In this document: in pieces, positions 13,132 through 13,409 of the stretch
Layout: each line of letters starts with the position of its first letter
Numbering within the stretch: the first letter of the stretch is position 1
From: Dietzia timorensis
GTDB lineage: Bacteria; Actinomycetota; Actinomycetes; Mycobacteriales; Mycobacteriaceae
Direction: 5' to 3'
Length of the DNA stretch: 13,409 nucleotides
Assembly (NCBI RefSeq): GCF_020742175.1
Contig: NZ_DYXM01000203.1
Coordinates: forward strand, 1-13,409
Position numbers and translations under genes: made by a program
Notes under the pieces: generated by a model
Database searches by the model: none
Seen by the model: only the letters and a program-made list of their open reading frames with translations
What the model was told of the DNA's origin: nothing

Positions 13132-13409
13132 TTACGCGTTGCGGCCGTCGGTCTCGACGCCCTCCGCGGTGATCTTGCGGCTCGACCAGTCGATCTGCCG
13201 CTTCGCGTTGGACACCGCGACGACCGCGCCGAAGCCGATCACGCCGTCGCGGTCGTAGAGGGCGGTGTTGCCCACCGAGATTCCGTCCGCCTCGACGTGC
13301 ATGTCGGCCTGCATGCCGAGGTCCTCCGAGCGCGGCAGCCGGGCGATGGACAGCGTGAGGTCGGCGTTGATGAACCCGATGCCCTCCGAGCCCCAGTTCG
13401 TGATGAGGC
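13132..13409 (-). CDS. C-terminal part of a thioesterase-family protein (TesB-like, hot-dog fold), cut by the window edge
   Basis: The minus-strand frame is open from the right edge to a TAA at 13134-13132, giving 91 residues of the C-terminal end. The blocks FINADLTLSIARLPR, ADMHVEADGISVGNTALYDRDGVIG and VAVSNAKRQIDW are typical of the second hot-dog domain of actinobacterial acyl-CoA thioesterase-like proteins (roughly 260-290 residues when complete), which hydrolyse fatty acyl-CoA. The start lies outside the window; an internal ATG at 13314 is within the domain and is not the start. The last dozen residues after IDW are a charged, variable tail. The ATPase gene follows after 8 bases on the same strand. 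Confidence 0.82.
   Translation of the reverse strand, partial: LITNWGSEGIGFINADLTLSIARLPRSEDLGMQADMHVEADGISVGNTALYDRDGVIGFGAVVAVSNAKRQIDWSSRKITAEGVETDGRNA

Overview
The window is GC-rich, with strong G/C preference at third codon positions. Its best taxonomic clue is a response regulator and kinase pair that I recognise as the PhoP/PhoR system of mycobacteria and relatives. Together with a mycobacterial-type acyl-CoA thioesterase fragment and two likely leaderless promoters, this points to a Mycobacteriales (Corynebacteriales) actinobacterium, perhaps Dietzia-like. The genus cannot be fixed by reading alone.

Layout. 1-237 is the C-terminal end of a Ser/Gly/Glu-rich repeat protein with a terminal hydrophobic segment, closed by a strong hairpin terminator. 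358-1467 is a glycerate kinase. 1547-3759 is phoP-phoR with a 4-base start/stop overlap; a paired TCACAG site matching the PhoP recognition pattern lies just upstream. 3878-5434 is cysK-cysE, the two enzymes that turn serine plus sulfide into cysteine, with stop and start abutting and a clear terminator behind. 5569-7742 is a second two-component system (DesK/NarL type), overlapping by one base and possibly expressed from a leaderless promoter. A 411-base gap follows with a striking 29-bp inverted repeat and two shorter palindromes. 8154-10402 is an ABC exporter pair (NatA-like ATPase and NatB-like permease) overlapping by 4 bases. 10431-11357 is an alpha/beta hydrolase with a likely leaderless promoter.

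The rest is on the minus strand. From the right edge inward it holds the end of an acyl-CoA thioesterase, a COG3910-like AAA ATPase 8 bases later, then two overlapping crcB (Fluc fluoride channel) genes of unequal length. The two crcB subunits probably form a dual-topology-replacing heterodimer.

Nothing in the window looks like a phage, CRISPR, IS or defence island; it is mostly core-type chromosome. The items most worth a second look are the PhoP-box-like operator at phoP, the nested inverted repeat at 7792-7870, the 78-bp tandem repeat at the left edge, the asymmetric Phe-box loss in the second CrcB, and the TANNNT-N7-ATG starts.
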